Positions 10,501 to 20,730 of a stretch of DNA of 64,000 nt are shown in pieces; the stretch's first letter is position 1, and the number at the start of each line of letters is the position of its first letter. The position numbers were made by a program, and so were the translations under genes. The notes below the pieces were generated by a model. It was not told the DNA's origin. It searched no databases and saw only the letters and a list, made by a program, of their open reading frames with translations. This DNA is from Culex pipiens pallens (lineage: Eukaryota; Arthropoda; Insecta; Diptera; Culicidae): assembly GCF_016801865.2 (NCBI RefSeq), contig NC_068939.1, positions 38,850,747 to 38,914,746 of the forward strand. Direction: 5' to 3'.

Positions 10501-11499
10501 GAACCGATGGCCGTACGACAGCTTCCATCTAGTCCATGGGAGTTCCTGAGCATGGACATGCTGGGCCCGCTGCCGACCGGTGAGTCGCTGTTAGTAATTA
10601 TCGATTGCTACAGTCGGTTCCGTATCATCGAAGTGTTGAAGCAGACCACATCGGCTGACATCATCGGCAAGCTGAGGCCGTTGTTCATGAGGATGGGAAT
10701 CCCGTCCGTCCTGATGAACGACAACGCACGGAACTTCACGAGCAACGAGATGGAAGACTTCTGCAATTCGCTCGGGATCAGACAACGACGTACCACGCCC
10801 TACTGGCCGCAGGCTAACGGGGAGACCGAACGCCAGAACAGATCGATACTCAAGATCCTGAAGATTGCCGAGCTGAACAAATCGAACTGGAAGAAGGACC
10901 TGGAGGAGTTCAACTATGCCTACGCCTTGACTCCTCATCCAGCAACAGGACGTTCACCTGCAGAGCTGGCATTTGGTCGGCAGTTTCGAGACTGGATTCC
11001 ACAATTGTCTGGTCTCGGAAGTCACGAAGAGGAGGTGGAAGACAAGGATAAGAGCTACAAATATCGTGCCAAGTGCCAAGTGGATGCTACTAGAGGAGCA
11101 AGAGAGTCGTCTATCGAGCTGGGAGATCAAGTCCTGATGAAAAACATGAACCCGACCAACAAACTGTCTGCTCCGTTTCTACCCCAACCAGCAAAAGTGA
11201 TCAGCAAGCAGGGAAACTCGGTCGTCGTGGAGACCCCCGAGGGCGTGAAGTACCGGCGAAATTCGTCGCATTTGAAGAAGGTGAACACTCCTGACGTGGA
11301 GACCGAGGACGAGGACTTGCAGTGGGCGACGCCAACACAAGGTGAGGAGATTCCCGAGAAGCAGCCGGATGCAGAAACGAGCCGAGGCCAAACATCGACG
11401 ACTTCGACAAGGTCTGGCCGCCAAATCAAGCGTCCACTACGGTTCCAGGACTTCATCGTGGATGTCGGTACTGGAGGAGAGCAAGGAACCAAGATGTGA
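7543..11499 (+). CDS. gag-pol: Gag-Pol polyprotein of LTR retrotransposon
   Basis: One uninterrupted 1318-aa frame. The start ATG at 7543 follows GAGAAA, a good insect context with A at -3. The N-terminal about 190 residues form a Gag-like capsid region. Two CCHC-type zinc knuckles span residues 199-234, the first with a six-residue H-C gap rather than the usual four. The aspartic protease motif DSGAG starts at D307. Reverse transcriptase carries FIDD (D582, D583). RNase H begins around D729 and includes the TDHEPL motif. Integrase has a zinc-binding His941/His944 and Cys974/Cys977, then a D-D-35-E core at D1005, D1060 and E1096. The C-terminal part resembles a GPY/F-like module. Gag and Pol are fused without a frameshift or stop, so any Gag excess must arise another way, for example by processing. 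No env follows. All catalytic residues I can check are present, so the protein looks functional. It would act in the cytoplasm as a virus-like particle and in the nucleus at integration. Confidence 0.96.
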   Translation: MNPIGGGMVPFDPDDSASVSTRWKKWKRMFEIFLDVNNVQLPSRKKSYLLHCAGESVQDIYVSLVGEQEPPVPDGSDLYKEAIRVLDEHFLPMKCLPQERHIFRNLEQGPDEKISRFVLRLREQGNLCEYGDWLEENIKEQIFEKGKSDELRAKILQKPNMTLEETLNEGRALETIEKVRQELHRAAVVNKVSASKQECFRCGNEGHFASSELCPAKNTKCRKCGLVGHFWRCCNTKAKHGKQRKVQQVAQEPPEPEEVDDVYDSDDTVSNVDQQEVRYVFAASTEDAAGEKVVCCIGGVKIKWVVDSGAGVNVMDNATWTYLKQRNVKVISQTKEPRTTLKAYGNNSLKVLGQFRASIATKNHETIADVFVVEEDGASLLSKTTATELQILKINTDVWSVSPAENAIGKITGIEVHLQIDPLVKPVQITKCHIPIPLQEKVEREIDLLLAQDIIEVAPIDSPWISRLVVSPKAGDPSAVRLCVDMRAANKAIVPQHFPLPTFEDIVPHLRDCKWFSKIDLIKAFHQAVLAPDSRYITTFATHHGYYRYKRLLFGMNIASEVFQSIMERVLKGTSGVKVFIDDILVFGSTKQQHDAALKAVMHRLTSHGITVNPKKCFLGKSEVTFMGHVLSADGVRPTLDKVEAIKRLREPKTPEEVRSFLGMITYLGRFIPELSTLTSPLRELLRKDSEFVWGPSQQQAFQKLKELLKDAKNLGYYSPHDKTIVIADAGPTGLGAVLIQEKDGRKRVICYISKGLSDAEKSYAQNEKEALALVWAAERLQIYLRGLTFLLLTDHEPLKVIFGPNHVSCPRIDRWAMRLQSFRFTVIHIPGKVNIADPLSRLPAYTKCKTYDQFGEEAVLAITQKAVPTALTTEEIASNTVADVVLSRVKEALKTGRWNEEVKKFAPFKEELYCCKEILLRGERLVIPQSLQKRTLALAHIGHPGIERSKQRLRSKVWWPEIDKDVEQAVRKCLDCQIVGRMAPPEPMAVRQLPSSPWEFLSMDMLGPLPTGESLLVIIDCYSRFRIIEVLKQTTSADIIGKLRPLFMRMGIPSVLMNDNARNFTSNEMEDFCNSLGIRQRRTTPYWPQANGETERQNRSILKILKIAELNKSNWKKDLEEFNYAYALTPHPATGRSPAELAFGRQFRDWIPQLSGLGSHEEEVEDKDKSYKYRAKCQVDATRGARESSIELGDQVLMKNMNPTNKLSAPFLPQPAKVISKQGNSVVVETPEGVKYRRNSSHLKKVNTPDVETEDEDLQWATPTQGEEIPEKQPDAETSRGQTSTTSTRSGRQIKRPLRFQDFIVDVGTGGEQGTKM

Positions 11500-11510
11500 A
11501 AAGGGGAAAG
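11499..11510 (+). promoter_or_regulatory. Polypurine tract (plus-strand primer)
   Basis: AAAAGGGGAAAG lies directly against the 3' LTR. It overlaps the last base of the Gag-Pol stop codon (TGA at 11497-11499). Position and composition are those expected of a plus-strand priming site. Confidence 0.88.
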
Positions 11511-11664
11511 TGTTATGATGGCAACACTGGCCATGCGTGGGTAATGGATGAGGAGAATAGAGGGAGTTGAAGTTTAGCGTGTAACGGAACGGAAGAGAAT
11601 AAACACGTACAGTTTGAAACCGCGATTAAATTCGATTCTTTATTTAGTAAATTCGATCACAACA
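11511..11664 (+). repeat. 3' LTR, 154 bp
   Basis: Identical to the 5' LTR except for A at 11617 in place of G. AATAAA lies at 11598-11603 and would direct polyadenylation of the genomic transcript. It is followed by the GCAGC duplication at 11665-11669. Confidence 0.95.
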
Positions 11665-11669
11665 GCAGC
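11665..11669 (+). repeat. 3' target-site duplication, GCAGC
   Basis: It matches 7224-7228 exactly and marks the right edge of the retrotransposon insertion. Confidence 0.92.
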
Positions 11670-13369
11670 CACCATACAAGGTTGGGCCGATTTATGAGGA
11701 GACTTACGGTGGTGTTGCAACCATGGTGGTGAGGGGAAATTGCTACATTGGTTTCCACCCACAAGGGATGTGGTATTTTTTAGGAAATGACACTGAATAG
11801 TGGTCAGAAACTGTACTGCAACGGGAACATGTTTTGAAAATTATCTTTCAGGCATTCTCTGGAAATTTGAAGTGATTTTGTTTAATTCCTCGGATTCGTG
11901 TTATCATGTAACGATGAAACAATATGTCTTCAAACAATGCCTGCTCGGATTCGCGTTCAACAATGCCCCTAAGTCTAAAGGCCAAACCATCACGACACGG
12001 AACTTAACCTTAAAGCGTAACTGAATCTTTGACCTGTTGGCCAAACAAAGGACCATTTCATCGCTGCCAGAGGGAAAATTTCCTCGGCTCATTGTTGAAT
12101 AAACGTTCCAGCATGGTCTCTCCACAAACAAAAGGCAGCACAACTCGCACCCTCGATTGTTTGCAGTTAACATAACCTCCCCTTTGTAATCTGTCATGAT
12201 TTTGAGCAAACACTCGCGGCCAGGAAATCACTCATAAAGCGAGCAGCTTCTCTCCTCCTACTCCCTCCTCACCTTAAGACGCCATACAAGCACGTCGTAA
12301 GCATAATAAATAGCGGACATCAATATCCTGGAGGCGCAGGCAGCATCCTCTTCTGTGCCAGTCTCCTCGTAACACGCGATGTGAACCTGCCAGCCTTATT
12401 AAGTGTCTGGAAGTGTCTATTTTTTGGGAAAAGGGGCGAGGTGAGGGTAAATGTTCATTGTACGATAAAACCGTGCGCATTTTTTCGTGGATTTTTTTTG
12501 AACGTTTTTTTCTTTGCCACCGTTTCAACCTCAAAACAGAGCAGACCAATTTGCAGCCATTTAGAATGAAAAATTGTGGGAAGCAAAAAAACAGGGGAAG
12601 TGGATGATACCGGGTAAAATTATGCTAATTTGGATGCAAATTGTAATTACATTTGTCTGTGAGTTGCCTCCCGGTTGGGAATAAAACTTTGGAGAAGATT
12701 GTGGCTGCTGATGATGCCTGGATATTTTTTTTTCTGTTGAAGTCACTTTTTTGTTGCGATGTGATTTTATTGTACTCGAGAGAAATTAAAAGAGATTTTT
12801 TGTGAGATGAAAACATCAGTATAATTCTGTTTTGAAGAATAACGCTATTATGGAAATTAATTTTACAACCCTTTTTATATACAGTAATTTCACACGAAAA
12901 CAGCATGATTCGAAAAAATGTTTGATGAGCCCTTTTTTTCGAGAGATATTGGATCTATTGTAACCCCGTCCACTCCCTTCCACCCTCGACCAGAGTCGAA
13001 GCACCTGATCTTCAACAAATATTCGCCTTGACATTAAGAAAGCAGTTTTAAAAAAAATAGTTGGCATCAAATTATCTTTTAATAACTAAAAACAGACAGC
13101 AAAATTAATAAATCATTTATCCCTTCCTTAAATATTGAAATAAAATACTTCAATTTTTGAAAAAGAAAAAACCATTTTAAAATAAAAGTATTCTTGTCCA
13201 ACGAGAAATTAAAAAAAACAGTAGAGACTTGATTATCGGAAGATTCGATTAACCAATCATGTTTCAAGAGAAAAAAAAATCCGTATTTTTTTAAATTTTA
13301 ACGTCAAACTCGAGTTCTAAGGCCCCATTTGACTTTTATTTGAATTGTTGAATCATATTACACCGCCAT
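11670..13369. other. Noncoding, mostly single-copy stretch
   Basis: I see no gene. 11670-12600 is GC-richer and continues the pre-insertion host sequence; short frames on both strands lack any recognisable domain. From 12700 the sequence is AT-rich. A TTGATTATCGGAAG word near 13229 matches a foldback motif seen near 4545 and 33850. Confidence 0.4.
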
Positions 13370-14350
13370 TTTGGCCACCATCTTGCATTTGAGCAATTCT
13401 CTACGAAATCGGTCTTTTTTCTTCAATTTTATTTTTTGTATTTTTTAATCCGACTGAAACTTTTTTGATGCCTTCGGTATGCCCAAAGAAGCCATTTTGC
13501 ATCATTAGTTTGTCCATATAGTTTTCCATACAAATTTGGCAGCTGTCCATACAAAAATGATGTATGAAAATTCAAAAATCTGTATCTTTTGAAGGAATTT
13601 TTTGATCGATTTGGTGTCTTCGGCAAAGTTGGAGGTATGGATACGGACTACACTGGAAAAAAATGATACACGGTAAAAAAAATTTAGTGATTTTTTATTA
13701 ACTTTTTATCACTAAAACTTGATTTACAAAAAAATACTATTTTTAATATTTTTTATTTTTTGATATGTTTTAGAGGACATAAAATGCCAACTTTTCAAAA
13801 AATTTCCAGGTTGTGCAAAAAATCATTGACCGAATTATGAACTTTTTAATCAATACTGATTTTTTCAAAAAATCGAAATTTTGGTCGCAAAAATTTTTCA
13901 ACTTCATTTTTCGATTTAAAATTGAATTTGCAATCAAAAAGTACTTTAGTGAAATTTTGATAAAGTGCACCGTTTTCAAGTTATAGCCATTTTTATGTAA
14001 CTTTTTTCAATATAGTCGCAGTTTTTCATTTTTTAAAATTAGTGCACATGTTTGCCCACTTTTGAAAAAAATATTTTTGAAAAGCTGAGAAAATTCTCTA
14101 TATTTTGCTTCTTCGGACTTTGTTGATACGACCTTTAGTTGCTGAGATATTGCAATGCAAAGGTTTAAAAACAGGAAAATTGATGTTTTCTAAGTCTCAT
14201 CCAAACAGCCCTCCATTTTTCAATGTCGATATCTCAGCAACTAATGGTCCGATTTTCAATGTTAAAATATGAAACATTTTTCCGATCTCTTCGAAAACAA
14301 TATTTTCAAAATTTTGAAATCAAGACTAACATTTTAAAAGGGCGTAATAT
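13370..14350 (+). repeat. Dispersed mosquito-type repeat, copy 1
   Basis: This copy shares several blocks with 25480-25880, 47930-48420, 53880-55640 and 57640-58340. The blocks are GATCGATTTGGTGTCTTCGG at 13604, GTGCACCGTTTTCAAGTTAT at about 13965, and a GTTGCTGAGATATTGC block near 14140. It is noncoding in all frames. Recurrence of the same ordered blocks at five sites within 64 kb shows a high-copy family. In the copy at 53880-55640 the first block is repeated inverted at the far end, so the full element is probably a foldback. Confidence 0.7.
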
Positions 14351-14360
14351 TGAATGTGCC

Positions 14361-15009
14361 CTCAATCCCCGGTGGTTGGTCACTTTTTCGTTTGACACTT
14401 TTTTAGTTTGTACCCGAGCAGACGGAAATAACTTGAAAATATCATTTTTTGATATTTAAAAATACTAAGCCAATAACATTTAATGTTATTTATTACAAGA
14501 TTTGTTATTCACCGTTATGTTTTTTTTTGTTATTGGATTGTTATTGTAATAACAGACTTATAACATTTTTAGTTATTCTTCGAACAAATCTTTGTTATTA
14601 TTTTTTGTTATTTTAACAACTAATCCGATCATCCCTATAACAGTTGGAGGTATTCTTCCATAACAAAAAATGTTATTCCAAAGTTGTTTTGGGTTTCAAC
14701 TATTATTAAACCCTTATCAACTGTTATTAAACCCTTTTGCAAAAATTGATTTTTCAATAAGATTCCATAACACTTTTTGTTATTTTGACAGTATTTGTTA
14801 TTGAAATGGCATGAATTTTGTTATTACCGTCTGCCCGGATACCTCGTTGGTTAGTCAAAGTCAAACTTAAAAGTGACAAACTGTCACTTTTTACACGGCG
14901 CTCACACACACTAGCAAAACAAACGTTTGGTAGTGTGTGTGATCTCCGTGTAAAAGGGGTGTCAAACTAAAAGGTGACAACAGTTGGTGTCAAACCATTG
15001 GGGTTTGAG
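14361..15009. mobile_element. Foldback element interrupted by a nested MITE
   Basis: The left end CTCAATCCCCGGTGGTTGGT is mirrored at the right end (ACCATTGGGGTTTGAG, ending at 15009). The words GTTTGACAC and GTGACA recur inverted inside. Removing the TA-flanked insert at 14413-14839 rejoins the element at GTTTGTACCTCG. A short secondary palindrome (ACACACTA to TAGTGTGT) lies around 14910-14940. No coding capacity. Confidence 0.65.
14413..14839. mobile_element. TA-flanked MITE rich in TTGTTATT words
   Basis: The termini are CCCGAGCAGACGGAAATAAC and its near mirror (three mismatches in 20), with TA at 14411-14412 and 14840-14841. The 427-bp interior repeats TTGTTATT or AATAACA every 15-30 bases on both strands. 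The dense repetition suggests an array of binding sites or an old internal amplification. It is inserted in another foldback element. Confidence 0.85.
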
Positions 15010-17403
15010 AGTATTTCTATTATGGTTATGAAGACATGTTTTCTGTAAACAAACACCTCTTCGATTTTTCTTCTGATTGTTTTATTTTTCATTCGCTTTA
15101 TCGATGCAAGTATCATCATTTCTTTCAAAAATCTTCCAGTAAATGAATTCATTTTTTAAACAAATGGAGCCCCTTTAAGCTTTTACGAACATTGCAGTTT
15201 TGGGACCATAAGTCAAAAAACATTTTGTGATAATTTTTGCTTTTTAGGTTTTACAATTAATTTAGATACTTTATTAAATTCTCTCTTTCTTGCAATAGAA
15301 TTAATTAAGGTAAGTAAGCTGTTTCCCCAAATAAATTTCTCGAAAGTTGCGAACACCTCATACGAGTTACGTTTCTTGATTGAAATGATCTTGAGATTGT
15401 TTTTTTGTTTATCAGCGTTAATTCATCAGAAAAAATCATTTATTTTCTCAGTCGTGCAAAATATATCTATAAATTTATTGTTGTCATAATTCTGATGAAA
15501 CCATTCGCCTTTAATAATTGCCACTATCAAATTAATATCTGTTCCTTCTCTTTTATTGCCTTGCGGCGGGCATAATTTCTCAATGAACAAGCCACCCAGT
15601 CCAGTATCAAACGGCCAAACCCCTTTTTTCCATCCCTCCCACCTCTCACCGCACAAAACAACACGTTTCCATTCACACTCCAATTAAGTGGCTGACTGGC
15701 TGACTTGGTGGTGGTTTGGGGGCAACGCCGGAAAATTTGAAACGATTTTTCTTCTTTTTTTCGCTTCGCGCAGTGTGGTGCTTCCTTTTGCAGACAACTT
15801 TTAGGCTTTTTGTGCTTGCTTTTTTTTGGGTGCTGATGATGCTGTTTTTTCAAGCTTTTCATTTAACCAACTTGGTGGCGGGAAACAACACTCTCTGTTT
15901 TGGGGGGTTTTCTTTGATGGTTTTGAGTAACCTCAAAATTTAAACTTTTTTTTAATGTCCAACAACGGCCAATTTACCCTACCTGCCTTTTCCAAATTTT
16001 TCATTCTAAGAACCGACCCCACACAAATCTTGAGGTGGTTGGTTAACCGAGCCGTTTTTTCCAGGGGGGAAAATGAGTGTGGTTTTTCCAGACAACACCT
16101 CCGACGGGTGATGAAGGTGGTACATTTCGGGGGTAGGGTTGCCCAAAGGTGAAAATTAAGCTGTTTGGCTTCCTTGACGAGTTGGCAGTTTTTTCCCCCC
16201 TTCGGCACCCTTCAACTTATTAAATAGGGAAGGTGGGCGAAAGTGAACAGGTAAGTGGGTGTGGTTTTATTGACAGGATATTGGAGAGGTACTTTGACGG
16301 CTTAATTTGGCGTGAAAATGAGGTTTTATTGTTTGCGCTCTTCGAGGGCGATAAGAAAAGGGTGTTGTTTAATCATAGGAAAGAGGGTTTGGTGGGTGAA
16401 GAAGGGGGAAAAGTATTTATCATCAATTAGTTTTATGAACTCATATTAGAATTCTCTAAAATTTAAAACAAAATATGTTTTTTCAAGAAAAATGCTTTTG
16501 AACTTGAATATTATTTCATATGCGGCGCATTCTCCACCAACTCCCATGAATTCGGAAAAATAATCTTCGTTCTAAGGGTAATTTTAGTCCCTGATCACGA
16601 ATCCGACTCCATTTTTATGAAATTGCTGAAAAAGTGTCCACGTGGTTTATGGATGGTTCCCAAAAGGTGTTGCAATTTCATACAAAATCTTTTTTTTAGT
16701 ACAATCATGAATAACAACAATATGTTTTATAGGGGTGCCATCCACAAATGACGTAGCAAACTCTCGATGTTTTTGTTCAGAATGAGATAAAACTCAAAAT
16801 GATGTCATTTCAATGAGTTTCTACCTTCATAGACTGACTTAATTGTTGTGGGATATTCAACGGAAAAATCGTACACATGTGTCCCGTCTCATATTTCCCC
16901 TCTTTTTCCTAGGCCAGTATCTGGCAAATTAATGAATTTGCAATGCCGGTCGCGTACCGGGTTTTACGGATGCTTGTATGCATGTGTGTGCGATTGTTAA
17001 CATTTTACGGCTTTTATGTGCCCGTGTGGGCACAAGGAAAATCTCTAGTTTTAATTAGTGGATCGTTAAAATGGAATTATCTTCATCCGGATGTGCACAA
17101 TTAGCTTTGGTGGGTAATCCGGAACGGCACCCACCATCAAACCGCAACCACTGTGATTTTATGGGATCGTGACGGTGTATTTGTGTGTGTGCGTAACAGG
17201 TTATGCAAAAGTCTCACGCAAATGAGTTGCAACTGATTTGTTTTACTGTTGGTTGGGGCTGACGGTAGTGTGATGGGAATGACAGTTGTTGGTGTGTACT
17301 TGGTACGTGTCCTCATTTAATGAACCAACTGTACTTTGTTTGAAAGGTTTCGGTTTTTGATCATTGATTCTATAGTGGTTAGTTAGTGGTGATTTCATGG
17401 GTA
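15010..17403. other. Noncoding stretch with GC-richer single-copy blocks
   Basis: I see no gene. 15540-16440 and 16900-17340 are GC-richer and apparently single-copy. Frames of 60-111 aa on either strand lack domains. The word TCCCTGATCACGAATCCGA at 16589 recurs in part at 29699 and inverted near 32700, marking a further repeat family. Confidence 0.4.
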
Positions 17404-17455
17404 TTTTTTTTTTATATTTTTGTATTTTTTTTTGTATTTTTGTATTTTTGTATTT
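17404..17455 (+). repeat. Short TTTTTGTA-type array, left flank
   Basis: A degenerate run of TATTTTTG units directly left of the foldback element at 17456. It is in the same orientation as the long array that starts directly to the right of that element, so both are probably parts of one original array split by the insertion. Confidence 0.7.
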
Positions 17456-19845
17456 GGGTCATTCCACCTGAAGTGTGCAAGAAAAAATGCAAATTTGAAA
17501 ATTAACATCTCCGATTCTGCTCAAATTTGGCAGAGCTGTTAAGACTATCGAAACATGCATAAATCCCGAATTGCAACTAAATCGGACCTCCCCCTCCATT
17601 TTTGTATCCTCCCAAAAACTCGACTTTTTGGCGATTTTTGAGCGAAACCCCTATCTTCAAACGACAATAACTCAGGAACCACAAATCTTAGAGGGTCGGT
17701 CTTAGACTCAATTTTGAAGGAAATTGGACGTAGAATCCATTTGCGTGATCAAAATTTAGATTAAAACATTTTTTCTACCTGTATTGCGCAATTGGAAACT
17801 TTAAATGGCCGTATCTCAAAACAGCCCTATTTATTTTTTAAATTTGACCTCACCATCGTATTCCCCGTCCAATTTTACAAAAGAATCACTTATCGACAAC
17901 AAGGAATATGTTTCGTTCCAGAGATATCGAATTTTTAAGTTTTAAGTATTTGAGATTACCTAAATAAGCTACACTCGCCTTATATGCTAGAAGGACTCGG
18001 GCGCGCTGATCAATAACTGCTACCTGATTTTTTTTTATTGAAATAAGATTTCATCCCAAATAATCATTAGCAAATTAGGCAAAAATTGTAGGAAACTGCT
18101 GTATAATCTTAAATTAAAAAAAAAATTGTATACGGTGAATTTATGTGCTAGCCCACAGGACAGAGCAAGAACGACACGGAATACAGGTCAGAATGGAATC
18201 CCCGCAGAGCTAGCAGGAAATTGAAATTGATCTTGTAAGTAACACTTAAAAAAAAGTGTACGATACATTATCGTGTTAAAAATTATGAATTAACATGAAT
18301 AAAACTCTCGTGAAGCATGATTAAGCAGGAGGATTTCTGGAAAGTATAAAACTGAAAAATGTAAGAAAATCACAAAGATTAATCGGATTTATTATCTGAT
18401 TAAGATCAAGTTAAGTGGTGTTGATTTCGACACCGTCTGAACAATTATCTTTTTTTTTTTTTGTCAATCATTTCAAAATCTTGGAAGACGATACAGCTGC
18501 TGTAAACATGAATCAGAAGTATATGGTTTCGTTTTTGAAATAAAATGTACCAGAATTGAAAAAAATCATCAATTATCAGATGAAACTGGCTCAACATATA
18601 AAAATCGGTTTAATATGATCATGCTCAATCGTTCAAACCGTAAGGCAGATTTTGGGGTTTTTGCTGAATGGCATTATTTTGCTACCGCACATGGCAAAAA
18701 GCTCTAGAACCCATGAGAATTATTTTATCTACTACATCCAGCTCTACATTTGTTCTCGCTTCAAATAAAAGAAATAATTTGATAAAGTGGGAAGAAATAA
18801 GGAATTAGGAAAAATATGAAAACAATAGAAAAATGTAACTGTTTTTTAAATTGTGTTGTAAAAACGTTGTAGCATTTGCAAATATATGTATTAAAAGTTC
18901 AAATTTTACCTTATATGGTTCATTGAGATGTGGGTCTCGTGGCGCAGGGGTAGCGGCTTCGGCTGCCGATCCCGATGATGCTATGAGACGCGGGTTCGAT
19001 TCCCGCCTTATCCACTGAGCTTCTATCGGATGGTGAAGTAAAACGTCGGTCCCGGTTTCTCCTGTCTCGTCAGAGGCGCTGGAGCAGAAATCCCACGTTA
19101 GAGGAAGGCCATGCCCCGGGGGGCGTAGTGCCAATAGTTTCGTTTTTCGGTTCATTGAGATCAGGAAAAACAGTGCATTCAAAATTACCCAATAAATATT
19201 CCTTAAACAAAAAATAGATTGTTCAAGGAATTGATTATCTTAAAATCGTATAAAATTATAAAAATAATTCATCTTACAGAACACCAGGTAGAAATTATTG
19301 ATCAGCACGACTGAGTGCTTCTAGCAGATGCGGCGAGCGTAGCTGATGTAGGTAATCTCAAATACTCTAAGCTTTACAATGCGATATCTCTGGAACGAAA
19401 CACATTCCTTTCTGTCGATAAGTGATTCTTATGTAAAATTGGACGGGGAATACGATGGTGAGGTCAAATTTAAAAAATAAATAGGGCTGTTTTGAGATAC
19501 GGCCATTCAAAGTTTTCAATTGCGCAATACAGGTAGAAAAAATATTTTAATCCAAATTTTGATCACGGAAATGGATTCTACGTCCAATTTCCTTCAAAAT
19601 TGAGTCTAAGATCGACCCTCTAAGATTTGTGGTTCATGTGCAATCGCCGTTTGAAGATAGGGGTTTCGCTCAAAAATCGCCAAAAAGTCGATTTTTTGGG
19701 AGGGTACAAAACTGGAGGGGGAGGTCCGATTTGGATGAAATTCGGGATTTTTGCATGTTTTGATAGTCTCAACAGCTCTGCCAAATTTGAGCAGAATCGG
19801 AGAAGGTAATTTTCAAATGCTGTTCCGCTTCAGATGGAATGACCC
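17456..19845. mobile_element. 2.4-kb foldback element with about 560-bp arms
   Basis: The left arm (17456 to about 18017) begins GGGTCATTCCACCTGAAG. It is the inverted complement, with scattered mismatches, of the right arm (about 19294-19845), which ends CTTCAGATGGAATGACCC. The 1.27-kb spacer is noncoding and contains a nested SINE. Both outer edges are TTTTTGTA repeats, and the 12 bases ATTTTTGTATTT occur at both junctions. A target duplication is therefore possible but cannot be told apart from the array. No transposase is visible, so it is nonautonomous. Confidence 0.85.
18930..19148 (+). repeat. tRNA-derived SINE (family C) with 13-bp duplication
   Basis: The 219-bp insert is flanked by a perfect GGTTCATTGAGAT duplication (18917-18929 and 19149-19161). 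The head has a perfect T arm GCGGG-TTCGATT-CCCGC, an A box region GTGGCGCAGGGGTAGCGG, and an acceptor stem GTGGGT/ATCCAC. The anticodon loop TTCGGCT formally reads CGG, but the parent tRNA is uncertain. The body carries GAAGTAAAACGTCGGTCC (19035-19052), shared with family A at 5502. It lies within the spacer of the foldback element and so is younger than that element. Confidence 0.92.
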
Positions 19846-20730
19846 ATTTTTGTATTTTTGTATTTTTGTATTTTTGTATTTTTGTATTTTTGTATTTTTG
19901 TATTTTTGTATTTTTGTATTTTTGTATTTTTGTATTTTTGTATTTTTGTATTTTTGTATTTTTGTATTTTTGTATTTTTGTATTTTTGTATTTTTGTATT
20001 TTTGTATTTTTGTATTTTTGTATTTTTGTATTTTTGTATTTTTGTATTTTTGTATTTTTGTATTTTGTATTTTTGTATTTTTGTATTTTTGTATTTTTGT
20101 ATTTTTGTATTTTTGTATTTTTGTATTTTTGTATTTTTGTATTTTTGTATTTTTGTATTTTTTGTATTTTTGTATTTTTGTATTTTTGTATTTTTGTATT
20201 TTTGTATTTTTTGTATTTTTGTATTTTTGTATTTTGTATTTTTGTATTTTTGTATTTTTGTATTTTTGTATTTTTGTATTTTTGTTTTTTGTATTTTTGT
20301 ATTTTTGTATTTTTGTATTTTTGTATTTTTGTATTTTTGTATTTTTGTATTTTTGTATTTTTGTATTTTTGTATTTTTGTATTTTTGTATTTTTGTATTT
20401 TTGTATTTTTGTATTTTTGTATTTTTGTATTTTTGTATTTTTGTATTTTTGTATTTTTGTATTTTGTATTTTTGTATTTTTGTATTTTTGTATTTTTGTA
20501 TTTTTGTATTTTTGTATTTTTGTATTTTTGTATTTTTGTATTTTTGTATTTTTGTATTTTTGTATTTTTGTATTTTTGTATTTTTGTATTTTTGTATTTT
20601 TGTATTTTTGTATTTTTGTATTTTTGTATTTTTGTATTTTTGATATTTGTGTATTTTTGTATTTTTGTATTTTTGTATTTTTTTATTTTTGTATTTTTGT
20701 ATTTTTGTATTTTTGTATTTTGTGTAGTTT
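19846..20730 (+). repeat. (TTTTTGTA)n tandem array, about 100 units
   Basis: An almost uniform 8-base tandem repeat with occasional 7- and 9-base units. Because 8 and 3 are coprime, all three plus-strand frames stay open and encode an eight-residue F/C/I/V/L/Y periodic peptide. I do not regard these frames as genes. No C occurs in the array. Confidence 0.97.

Larger units (their letters stand above)
7229..11664 (+). mobile_element. Complete Ty3/Gypsy LTR retrotransposon (Mag-like)
   Basis: This 4436-bp element has two 154-bp LTRs bounded by TG and CA, a 5-bp target duplication, a primer-binding site, a polypurine tract and one Gag-Pol frame. The enzyme order protease, reverse transcriptase, RNase H, integrase is that of Ty3/Gypsy. 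The small size, short LTRs, two zinc knuckles and lack of an env gene suggest the Mag lineage. That assignment is inference and needs a tree. The LTRs differ at one of 154 positions (7335 G versus 11617 A), so insertion was recent. All visible parts look intact, so it may still be mobile. Confidence 0.95.
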
